Source: Alteribacter populi (lineage in GTDB: Bacteria > Bacillota > Bacilli > Bacillales > Salisediminibacteriaceae). Taken from it: a stretch of DNA of 64,000 nucleotides. The notes beneath the pieces are model-generated. The model made no database searches. It saw only the letters and a list, made by a program, of their open reading frames with translations, and was not told the DNA's origin. Numbering within the stretch: the stretch's first letter is position 1; each line of letters opens with the position of its first letter. This document shows positions 8,426 through 15,624 of the stretch, in pieces. A program made the translations under genes and the position numbers. The stretch lies in assembly GCF_002352765.1 (NCBI RefSeq), contig NZ_KZ293963.1, forward strand, positions 4,180,559 through 4,244,558, written 5' to 3'.

Positions 8426-9308
8426 AAGAATTGTACAAATTCAGAACCTGACTTTTTTTCACAGCAAGGACAAAAAAGGATTACATGATGTGGACCTCAC
8501 AATTGAAAGAGGAAAGGTTTATGGGTTGTGGGGAAGGAACGGAGCAGGAAAAACAACATTAATGCGCGTGTTGGCTGGGTTTTTATGGCCTGATAACGGA
8601 GAGGTCCGAGTTTTCTCAGACGTTCCCTTTGAAAATCGAAACGTTATAAAACGCATTTGCTTTATCCAGGAAAATCATCCGCTAAATCGTTTGTGGCGAA
8701 TTAAAGACGTGATGAAAATTGCCGCCGACTTTTACCCGAATTGGGATGAAGCGTTTGCTGAGCAAAGTTTAAAAACATTTTCCTTAGATCCGGAAAAACG
8801 AATCAAAACACTTTCAAAGGGGATGAAAACAGCGGTAGCATTAACTGTCGGTCTTGCAAGCCGTGCAGAACTGACAATCTTTGATGAGCCGACGAACGGA
8901 TTGGACGCTGGAGTACGGGAAAAGTTTTATGAGCTTCTCATGAATGAGCTTGATGACGGGGAAAGAACAATCATTTTATCTACTCATTTTATACAAGAGC
9001 TTCAAGCTTATATTGAAGAAATGATCGTGCTGCATGAAGGGTCACTAGTTGTGCAACGTTCGATCGAGGAGATTCGTGAGCAAGCGGTCTATGTTACAGG
9101 ATCAAAGGAGATCCTTGGACAGTATCAAAACCATGATGATGTGTTAGAAGTGAAGACACTAGGTACGACAGTTTCTATTCTTATCGAAAAAAATAGTGAA
9201 GTATGGGATGGTGTTCGTAGCCTCGACATAGACATGGAGACACCGAGTTTACAAGACTATTTGTTAAGAAAAACAGATTTTGAACAAGAAGAGGGTGAGA
9301 AATTGTGA
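8418..9308 (+). CDS. ABC transporter ATP-binding protein (YtrB-like)
   Basis: 296-residue ATPase. Walker A GRNGAGKTT (about residues 41-49), Q-loop near FIQENHP, signature LSKGMKTAV (the non-canonical SKGM form common in ABC-2 exporters), Walker B LTIFDEPTNGLD, and H-loop STHF. About 80 residues follow the ATPase core, as in YtrB/YhcG. Gene order regulator-ATPase-permease with 8-base and 4-base overlaps points to one translationally coupled transport unit. Substrate not deducible. Confidence 0.88.
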   Translation: MSERIVQIQNLTFFHSKDKKGLHDVDLTIERGKVYGLWGRNGAGKTTLMRVLAGFLWPDNGEVRVFSDVPFENRNVIKRICFIQENHPLNRLWRIKDVMKIAADFYPNWDEAFAEQSLKTFSLDPEKRIKTLSKGMKTAVALTVGLASRAELTIFDEPTNGLDAGVREKFYELLMNELDDGERTIILSTHFIQELQAYIEEMIVLHEGSLVVQRSIEEIREQAVYVTGSKEILGQYQNHDDVLEVKTLGTTVSILIEKNSEVWDGVRSLDIDMETPSLQDYLLRKTDFEQEEGEKL

Positions 9309-10009
9309 ATGAAGTAATCGGGATTTGGCGTATTATTTGGTTAGAAATGAAACAATCGTTTGTTATTTTTTGGTCGATATTGATCGGTACGACTCTATTG
9401 GGATTACTGGGGACAGTCATTTTTCAACTTGAAGAGATCATCTTCGTGACTAATGTACCTTTGTATATTTATTTTACTATTATCGGTGCTCAGCTTTTTC
9501 GACTGGCTCTTACTTATGGAACATCGTTTGGAAGCACAAGAACTCAGTTTTATATAGGAGCGATTACTGGAGGTGCATTTCTTGTACTATTAGGAAGTGC
9601 CATCCATGCCCTTGTTTATCTTGGACTAAATACGTTAGCTTTTACATTCGTTCCAGCTTTCGAAATTAAACACTTTTTTCCGTTTTTACTTACTATGGGT
9701 GATGGAGTCTTTCCTAATTTTCTCGTAGATAGCTTGTTTAGCCTGATGGTGTTGTCGATTGGATGTTTCTTTTCAACACTCTATTATAGATATGGTTCTC
9801 TCCCTTTGTATTTAAGCGGTGCGTTTCTTGTCCTAACAGGGGTTTTCCCGGTAACTCATCAATATTGGCAAAATTTTTTCCGGTTTCTTTATACAAGTAG
9901 CTTATTCGAAGTGCTTAGTGCTTTTTTTATTATCGCTCTGGTTGCGTTTTTAATACCATTAATGTTTATCAGAAAGTTCAACATTTACAGAAAGGGGAAT
10001 GCCTCATAA
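9305..10009 (+). CDS. ABC transporter membrane protein
   Basis: 234 residues with six predicted membrane segments and short loops, the size of an ABC-2 type permease. It starts with GTG at 9305 inside the ATPase stop region (4-base overlap, translational coupling; GAGGGTGAG just upstream). It would form the channel for the ATPase encoded upstream. No family-specific motif is visible beyond topology. Confidence 0.75.
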   Translation: MNEVIGIWRIIWLEMKQSFVIFWSILIGTTLLGLLGTVIFQLEEIIFVTNVPLYIYFTIIGAQLFRLALTYGTSFGSTRTQFYIGAITGGAFLVLLGSAIHALVYLGLNTLAFTFVPAFEIKHFFPFLLTMGDGVFPNFLVDSLFSLMVLSIGCFFSTLYYRYGSLPLYLSGAFLVLTGVFPVTHQYWQNFFRFLYTSSLFEVLSAFFIIALVAFLIPLMFIRKFNIYRKGNAS

Positions 10010-10076
10010 CGTAATTACGCTTAAAGGTTTTTTCCGTTTTTTTAAAACAACAAGATTCGTTAACCGAAATATAAAA

Positions 10077-10110
10077 AGAAGGCCGTCCTGGTTGAAGGGG
10101 CGGCCTTTTA
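10077..10110 (+). terminator. Intrinsic terminator of the GntR/ABC operon
   Basis: AAGGCCGTCC (10079-10088) pairs with GGGGCGGCCTT with one G-U pair, followed by TTTTAAT. Confidence 0.8.
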
Positions 10111-10338
10111 ATGAAACACTAAGATTGGAAAACGCTCCACAAAATTGTGTCGAATTTATGAATAAGCTAGTAAATTAGAGAAAAACATCGATAAATGTAG
10201 AAAAACATATATATTATACGCTTTCATGACGATTTTCTTTCTCTATTAATTCTGTTACAATTCAATATGTTTGCAACGGCCCCGACTTTCGTGAGAGTCG
10301 AAAGTCATATTATAAAGCTAATAGGAAGAGGTGCAACA

Positions 10339-11802
10339 TTGAGTTACACAGAAAAATTGAAAAATGAATGGTTTGGCAATGTGAGAGGAGATATTCTTGC
10401 AGGTGTTGTTGTTGCTTTAGCTCTCATTCCAGAGGCGATTGCGTTCTCGATTATTGCAGGCGTTGATCCTATGGTAGGGCTTTATGCTGCTTTTTGTATT
10501 GCGGTTGTCATTGCTTTTGTAGGCGGAAGACCGGGGATGATTTCCGGTGCTACAGGTGCGATGGCGTTACTAATGATTACACTCGTGGCGGATCACGGGT
10601 TGGAATATTTACTCGCAGCGACGATTTTAACCGGTATTATTCAAGTTCTTTTTGGTGTTTTCAAGCTGGCAAGTGTAATGAAGTTCGTGCCACGTTCCGT
10701 TATGATCGGCTTCGTAAACGCCTTGGCGATCTTGATTTTTACCTCACAGTTACAACACTTTGTTGGAGAAACCTGGATTATGTATAGTTTAGTGGCTTTA
10801 ACATTGGCGATTATTTACATTCTCCCACGTTTTACAAAAGCAGTACCGTCACCGCTAGTGGCGATTATAATTGTCAGTGCTGTTGCCATTATGATGAATG
10901 CGGGCGTACGGACAGTTGGAGATATGGGGGCACTACCTTCGACACTTCCAATTTTTGCATTGCCAAGTATTCCGTTAAACCTTGAAACACTCATGATTAT
11001 TTTGCCATATTCACTTGCTCTAGCTATGGTTGGTTTACTAGAGTCGCTACTCACAGCTTCAATTGTTGACGATATGACCGACACGGATAGTGATAAAAAC
11101 AAAGAAAGCCGTGGTCAAGGAATTGCGAATATGGTTACAGGCTGCTTTGGTGGTATGGCTGGTTGTGCAATGATTGGACAAGCCGTTATTAACGTAAAGT
11201 CAGGTGGTAGAGGACGACTATCCTCTTTAGTTGCCGGTGTGTTTTTGATGTTCTTAATTCTTGTGCTGGGCAATCTTGTTGTTCAAATTCCAATGGCTGC
11301 ATTAGCTGGAGTTATGATCATGGTCTCAATCAGTACATTTGACTGGAGTTCTCTCATGAATATCCACAAAGTTCCTCGTACCGATGCTCTTGTTATGATC
11401 GTTACAGTGGGAACGGTTGTCTATACGCATGATTTATCAAAAGGGGTATTTGCCGGGGTCATACTGAGCGCCATTTTCTTTGCTGCTAAAATTTCTAAGG
11501 TAAAGGTAGAGAAGCAGCTCGATGAAAGTTCCTCAAGTCTGACTTACCATATTGATGGTCAGATATTCTTTGCTTCTGTGACAGAATTTCTCGCAAAATT
11601 TGACTATGATGTGATTGTCGATGAAGTAATCATTGATTTGAGTCGGGCTCATCTTTGGGATGACTCTGCAGTCGGTGCTATAGATAAAATCGAGGCGAAA
11701 TACGAGTCACGCGGAATCAAAGTGAAAATTGAAGGATTGAACAAAGAAAGCTCTATACTCATGGACCGCATTGGCGGCTTGAGTAAAGCTTCAGGGCACT
11801 AA
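10339..11802 (+). CDS. SulP-family inorganic anion transporter
   Basis: 487-residue transporter with about 12-14 membrane segments and a C-terminal STAS domain (about residues 400-487, ending VIDLSRAHLWDDSAVGAIDK). The N-terminal NEWFGNVRGDILAGVVVALALIPEAIAFS is the SulP signature, with a phosphorylatable-type Ser retained in the STAS loop. SulP members move sulfate, bicarbonate or other anions; which one is not evident. The TTG at 10339 is chosen because GGAAGAGGTG precedes it and the conserved protein begins there; an ATG at 10267 lacks a ribosome binding site. Co-transcribed with the Usp gene 17 bases downstream. Confidence 0.9.
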   Translation: MSYTEKLKNEWFGNVRGDILAGVVVALALIPEAIAFSIIAGVDPMVGLYAAFCIAVVIAFVGGRPGMISGATGAMALLMITLVADHGLEYLLAATILTGIIQVLFGVFKLASVMKFVPRSVMIGFVNALAILIFTSQLQHFVGETWIMYSLVALTLAIIYILPRFTKAVPSPLVAIIIVSAVAIMMNAGVRTVGDMGALPSTLPIFALPSIPLNLETLMIILPYSLALAMVGLLESLLTASIVDDMTDTDSDKNKESRGQGIANMVTGCFGGMAGCAMIGQAVINVKSGGRGRLSSLVAGVFLMFLILVLGNLVVQIPMAALAGVMIMVSISTFDWSSLMNIHKVPRTDALVMIVTVGTVVYTHDLSKGVFAGVILSAIFFAAKISKVKVEKQLDESSSSLTYHIDGQIFFASVTEFLAKFDYDVIVDEVIIDLSRAHLWDDSAVGAIDKIEAKYESRGIKVKIEGLNKESSILMDRIGGLSKASGH

Positions 11803-11819
11803 AAGGTCGGTGACATTCT

Positions 11820-12239
11820 ATGTTTGAAAATATTCTATTAGCTGTAGACGGTTCCGAACACTCTCATCGTGCTACAATAAAAGCAATGGAGCTAGCCAAA
11901 CTCTCAAAAGGCTCTACGATTGAAATATTGTATGTGGTGGATGCAAATACGTCCAAATCAGATGTACTAAAATATGGAGATTCTGACACAGCTGCGTATA
12001 AACGCAAAGAAATGTTGCAAGCATTTGAAGCGAAGGTTTTTAACAAAGGAATTGACTACGAAGTCACAATTCTGCACGGAACGCCAGCTGAAACGATTAT
12101 TGAATATGTGAACGATGGCGATTACGACTGTCTCGTTATGGGAAGTCGCGGCCGCAACGAATTACAAACCTTCATATTAGGTGGCGTAAGTCATAAAGTG
12201 ATGAAGCATGTAAAAGCACCGATTATGATGGTGAAATAA
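11820..12239 (+). CDS. Universal stress protein (UspA family)
   Basis: 139 residues, a single Usp domain: the N-terminal ILLAVDGSEHS strand-loop and the C-terminal ATP-binding G-2x-G-9x-G-S/T type motif (MGSRGRNELQTFILGGVSHKV), which suggests the ATP-binding class. It lies 17 bases after the SulP gene with GGTCGGTGA upstream. The pairing suggests a regulator of, or partner for, that transporter; this is inference from context. Confidence 0.9.
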   Translation: MFENILLAVDGSEHSHRATIKAMELAKLSKGSTIEILYVVDANTSKSDVLKYGDSDTAAYKRKEMLQAFEAKVFNKGIDYEVTILHGTPAETIIEYVNDGDYDCLVMGSRGRNELQTFILGGVSHKVMKHVKAPIMMVK

Positions 12240-12247
12240 AACAATTG

Positions 12248-12275
12248 AGCTGTCTCTTTTTAGAGGCAGCTTTTA
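12248..12275 (+). terminator. Intrinsic terminator of the SulP-Usp operon
   Basis: AGCTGTCTCT pairs with AGAGGCAGCT (one G-U pair) around a TTTT loop, followed by TTTTAAT. Confidence 0.8.
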
Positions 12276-12457
12276 ATATTTGTGAAGGTTCTGTCGTTAT
12301 TTATCGAATGATCGATATCTTGAACATTTCCGCTGATAAAAGTAATATCGTAAAGGTTTGTTGTAGCACAATCTATAAAAAAAGTATTATTCAAAGGTCA
12401 CCTCATGTCCGCTAAATTTTTGTACATACTAAACGTGAAAGAGGTGACGACACGATT

Positions 12458-13537
12458 ATGGATGATAAAACCTATCAACTCATGAAAGAACTAACCGAAA
12501 CAGAAGGTCTTCCTGGCTTTGAAGACCGTGTTTATAATTTGATGAAGCGGGAAATTAAAACCATTACTAACGAGACGACCACCGACAATTTAGGAAGCAT
12601 CGTAGGGAAAGTTGGCGACAGCGGACCGAAAATCATGCTCGCCGGACACTTAGATGAAGTTGGCTTTATTGTAAGCAATATTACGAAAAAAGGATTCTTG
12701 AAGATCAAAGCCCTAGGCGGATGGTGGGGACACGTCATGCTCGCTCAACGGGTGAAGGTCCTCACAAGTAAAGGTGACCTCACAGGGGTTATTGGTTCTA
12801 AGGCGCCCCACGTCCTCAGTGTAGAAGAGCGAAAAAAAGTACTTAAAATTGATAAAATGTTTATCGATATTGGGGCTTCAAGTGACGAAGAGGCGCGATC
12901 ATTCGGCGTTGAAGTCGGGGATCCAGTGGCAACGATTTGCCCGTTTGAGGTCTTACCTAACAAAAAAACACTTTTAGCCCGTACATGGGATAACCGTGCT
13001 GGTTGTTATGTGGCGCTGAAAGTTTTAGAAAAACTACAATCAAGTTCGCTTCCGAACCAGCTTTTCTCAGGTGCAACCGTTCAAGAAGAAGTAGGTCTAC
13101 GAGGTGCCCAAACGCTCGCTCAAACAATCCTACCGGATATTTCTTTTGCGACAGATGTCGGTGTGGCAGGGGATACACCAGGAATGGACCAGGATGCGGC
13201 AAATCTGGAGCTTGGAAATGGACCCATTCTCGGTTTTCTTGACCGTTCAATGGTTCCACATCGAAAACTGCGCGATTTTGTCGTTAATATCGCAAAAGAA
13301 TATAACATTCCCTTTCAACGTGAGCTTATGACAGGTGGAGCAACAGACGGAGGTAAATTCCACCTTGCAGGAAGTGGTGTCCCGACACTCGTCGTAAGTG
13401 TTCCTTCCCGTTATATTCACAGTCATGTGTCTATGGTTCACCTCGATGACTTGAATAACGCCGTTGATCTGCTTGTTCAAGTGATCAGTGCATTAGATGA
13501 ACAAACGGTGCAAAAGATTAAAGGGTTAGAAGGTTAA
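12458..13537 (+). CDS. M42-family aminopeptidase
   Basis: 359 residues, the length of M42 (FrvX/YsdC/PepA-like) cobalt- or zinc-dependent aminopeptidases, which form large tetrahedral cytosolic assemblies that trim peptides. Metal and catalytic residues are present: H64 (AGHLDEVG), D178 (TWDNRAGC), E210/E211 (VQEEVGLRG), D233 (FATDVG) and H321 (YIHSHVSM). The ATG at 12458 follows GAGGTGA. Monocistronic with a strong terminator. The Bacillus paralogues YsdC, YhfE and YtoP cannot be told apart here. Confidence 0.92.
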   Translation: MDDKTYQLMKELTETEGLPGFEDRVYNLMKREIKTITNETTTDNLGSIVGKVGDSGPKIMLAGHLDEVGFIVSNITKKGFLKIKALGGWWGHVMLAQRVKVLTSKGDLTGVIGSKAPHVLSVEERKKVLKIDKMFIDIGASSDEEARSFGVEVGDPVATICPFEVLPNKKTLLARTWDNRAGCYVALKVLEKLQSSSLPNQLFSGATVQEEVGLRGAQTLAQTILPDISFATDVGVAGDTPGMDQDAANLELGNGPILGFLDRSMVPHRKLRDFVVNIAKEYNIPFQRELMTGGATDGGKFHLAGSGVPTLVVSVPSRYIHSHVSMVHLDDLNNAVDLLVQVISALDEQTVQKIKGLEG

Positions 13538-13539
13538 TA

Positions 13540-13575
13540 AAAAAATCGAGTAGCACATAGTCTACTCGATTTTTT
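13540..13575 (+). terminator. Intrinsic terminator of the M42 peptidase gene
   Basis: 14-bp perfect stem 13540-13553 / 13562-13575 with an 8-base loop; A-rich 5' and T-rich 3' ends make it usable in both directions. Confidence 0.85.
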
Positions 13576-13599
13576 ATAGTTCAGAAATATAAAAATTTA

Positions 13600-13725
13600 C
13601 GTTTGTGTCTAGCTCCAGGAGCCATCGTGTCAAATAACCTGCCCGATCAAAAGTAAAAAGCACTTTTGATCGGACAGAACATTTGCATGTCGTCGGGTAA
13701 AGGAGCCTTGCGCTTTTCTTGTCAT
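13600..13725 (+). repeat. Dispersed intergenic repeat, family A, copy 1
   Basis: Shares the blocks TGTCTAGCTCCAG, AAAAAGCACTTTT.., GGACAGAACATTTGCAT and GCGCTTTTCTT with 39410-39620. Within it, CCGATCAAAAGT and ACTTTTGATCGG form a perfect 12-bp hairpin (about 13647-13677). It lies between the convergent M42 and mgtE genes. Confidence 0.75.
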
Positions 13726-13728
13726 ATT

Positions 13729-15090
13729 TTAAAGTAAATGGAGTAATGTCGTGGCAATGGAAAAATAAATAAGCAAACCGATAATATCGTTAACTGTTGT
13801 AATAAACGGGCCTGAAGCAATCGCAGGATCGAGCTTCATTTTATTAATGATAAGCGGTACAATCGTACCAATTACAGTAGCAATACTAAGCGAAATAAAG
13901 ATTGAAACACCTACAATAAAGGCTAGCCAAACGCTACCGTGAAGGATTGGCACAATAATCATTAAGACAGCAGCACACATTAATCCGAGCATGATTCCTG
14001 TGCTAAACTCACGAAGAATCATTTTACCGATACCTTTACGCTCGAGTGTGCCTAAAGCTAGGGAACGTACTGCAACAGCTAACGACTGTGTCCCTGTGTT
14101 CCCTGAGGAGTCCATTATTAATGGGATAAATCCGGCTAAAAGCACGACGGCTTCTAATGTTTCTTCAAATTGTCCGATAACATTGGCGGTAATCATGCCA
14201 AAGAACATAAGCAAAATGATCCATGGTGCTCGTTTTTTAGCTGCCGTAAAGGGAGAGAGCGTTATGTCTGTAGCACCTCGTGATGCAGCAAACTCACCAA
14301 GGTCTTCGGTAGCCTCTTCTTCAATAACATCAATAATGTCATCGACCGTAATAATGCCTACGAGTGTGTTATGGGAAGTGACGACTGGAACTGCTAGGAA
14401 ATCATATTTTTTAATCAAGTTCGCCACGTCTTCTTGATCATCTCCTGTTTTTACAGAAACGACACGAGAACTCATCACGTCTTCCACTTTCGCATCAGGT
14501 TCTGCGATGATCAAGTCACGCAAGGAGACAACGCCTGCTAACTCGTGCTTCATGTTCACCACATACAAATAATAAATGGTCTCCGCATTGGGCCCTTTCT
14601 TACGCAATAATTTAATCACATCTCGTATCGATGAGTCCGCTGAAATGTTGATAAACTCTTTAGTCATGATTGCACCCGCGGTTTCCTCTTCATAGCTGAG
14701 AAGTTCGCGAATGTCTTTAGCGTCTTTAGCCTCAAGTCCTTCGAGGATGGCATTGGATCGTTTAGTTGGGATCTCGCCTAAAAAGTCGGCTACATCATCG
14801 GCAGACATTTCACCAACCATATCTTGAGCGTAGTGCTGATTGAGTTCTTCAATGATTTGCTTCTGATCTTCTAAATCAAGTTCCTGGAAAATCTCAGCAA
14901 ATTCTTCTGCTGAAAGGTATTCGTATAAATTTTGACGCTGTGTATTATTTAAGTCTAAGAAAAAATCCAGTTGATCCTGTGGATGAAGCTCTAAAAATAA
15001 ATCGCGAAACTTTTGAATATCCGCTGTATTTAATGCTTGCAAGACAAACTGAGCGTATTGTTCGCGATTTTGCTCGGTTAATTTAACCAT
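13729..15090 (-). CDS. mgtE: Magnesium transporter MgtE
   Basis: 453 residues, the full MgtE architecture: N-terminal helical superfamily domain (about 1-130, the Mg2+ sensor), two CBS domains (about 135-255) and five membrane segments (about 280-450), including the pore-lining P-x-x-x-D-x-S-G-N-T-G-T-Q region (PLIMDSSGNTGTQS). MgtE is a Mg2+-gated Mg2+ channel. ATG 15090 is preceded by AAAAGGGGG. Upstream on the same strand lie a short leader ORF with a hairpin, a terminator, an M-box riboswitch and a promoter, so expression should rise when Mg2+ is low. Confidence 0.96.
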   Translation of the reverse strand: MVKLTEQNREQYAQFVLQALNTADIQKFRDLFLELHPQDQLDFFLDLNNTQRQNLYEYLSAEEFAEIFQELDLEDQKQIIEELNQHYAQDMVGEMSADDVADFLGEIPTKRSNAILEGLEAKDAKDIRELLSYEEETAGAIMTKEFINISADSSIRDVIKLLRKKGPNAETIYYLYVVNMKHELAGVVSLRDLIIAEPDAKVEDVMSSRVVSVKTGDDQEDVANLIKKYDFLAVPVVTSHNTLVGIITVDDIIDVIEEEATEDLGEFAASRGATDITLSPFTAAKKRAPWIILLMFFGMITANVIGQFEETLEAVVLLAGFIPLIMDSSGNTGTQSLAVAVRSLALGTLERKGIGKMILREFSTGIMLGLMCAAVLMIIVPILHGSVWLAFIVGVSIFISLSIATVIGTIVPLIINKMKLDPAIASGPFITTVNDIIGLLIYFSIATTLLHLL

Positions 15091-15107
15091 AAGGTCAGCC
15101 CCCTTTT

Positions 15108-15145
15108 AGCAAGGTCAGCCGTTACCGGTGGGAACGGTCCTTGCT
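15108..15145 (-). promoter_or_regulatory. Leader hairpin overlapping the end of the mgtE leader ORF
   Basis: On the minus strand, AGCAAGG pairs with CCTTGCT (7 bp) and, inside a small internal loop, CCGTT pairs with AACGG (5 bp). The stop codon of the leader ORF lies in the 3' side. The decamer GGCTGACCTT in the 3' arm is repeated exactly (plus-strand 15091-15100 and 15111-15120), the second copy ending at the mgtE ATG, so an alternative pairing that hides the start codon is possible. Confidence 0.6.
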
Positions 15146-15210
15146 CTTATTTTATTATTTCTTAATTGGATAGTGACAAAACGCCTATATGATATGGGCA
15201 CGGGGTCCAT
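15115..15210 (-). CDS. Candidate Mg2+-responsive leader peptide upstream of mgtE
   Basis: 31-codon ORF between the M-box terminator and mgtE. Its ATG (15208-15210) follows a perfect AGGAGG (15220-15225) at 9-base spacing, better than the mgtE site itself. The product begins MDPVPISYRRF and ends PTGNG. The acidic, proline-spaced start resembles enterobacterial MgtL (MEPDPTPLPRRR), where such a start destabilises the ribosome at low Mg2+ and switches on mgtA. The stop codon lies inside a hairpin 24 bases before mgtE. That it is translated and senses Mg2+ is inference; a chance ORF is possible. Confidence 0.5.
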   Translation of the reverse strand: MDPVPISYRRFVTIQLRNNKIRARTVPTGNG

Positions 15211-15250
15211 TCCACACCACCTCCTGGAATTTTTATATACTTTATAACTT

Positions 15251-15290
15251 CAAATAAAAAACACCTTCATTCATTACGAACGAAGGTGTT
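15251..15290 (-). terminator. M-box expression-platform terminator of mgtE
   Basis: AACACCTTC / GAAGGTGTT stem (15260-15268 and 15282-15290), followed on the minus strand by TTTTTTATTTG. It lies just after the M-box aptamer and before the leader ORF, as expected for Mg2+-dependent termination. Confidence 0.85.
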
Positions 15291-15301
15291 ACATGCATAG
15301 C

Positions 15302-15478
15302 AAATAACGTTGTGTTTTGGGTCACTAACCTCCATTCGTAGAGCTTTAGCACTGTACGGCATAGGCATGCCAGCTACATTAGGAAACACCTTATGTCGAT
15401 GATTCCAGTTGACCCATTGGCGTCTTTGGACATTTTTGGGCAGTAGCGTATCTCCGTACAGGAGCCTCACCTAACGAG
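15302..15478 (-). ncRNA. M-box (ykoK) magnesium riboswitch
   Basis: The minus strand carries the conserved M-box blocks in order: CGTTAGGTGAGGCTCCTGTA, ACTGCCCAAAAATGTCC, AAAGACGCCAATGGGTCAA, CATCGACATAAGGTG, GTACAGTGCTAAAGCTCTAC and GTTAGTGACCC. High Mg2+ folds this aptamer and favours the downstream terminator, turning mgtE off. A 67-codon open frame across this region is not a gene. Confidence 0.95.
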
Positions 15479-15503
15479 GAATGAATTTTTTAAGCTGTTT
15501 GCT

Positions 15504-15533
15504 ATGATAAAGGATATGTTCCCTGCCTGTCAA
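15504..15533 (-). promoter_or_regulatory. Promoter of the M-box/mgtE transcript
   Basis: Minus strand TTGACA (15528-15533), 18-base spacer, TATCAT (15504-15509), about 25 bases before the M-box. Confidence 0.7.
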
Positions 15534-15624
15534 CATGAAAATGATTTTTTCTCCGAGTGAAAAGGAGAAACGGTTCTCCAAATCGAATGATAACAAGATC
15601 AAAATGTTTATACAGGGGGAGAAA

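Noticed and set aside
15267..15470. 67-codon open frame on the minus strand upstream of mgtE
   Set aside because: It lies wholly within the M-box riboswitch and its terminator, has no ribosome binding site, and its sequence is explained by the conserved RNA.
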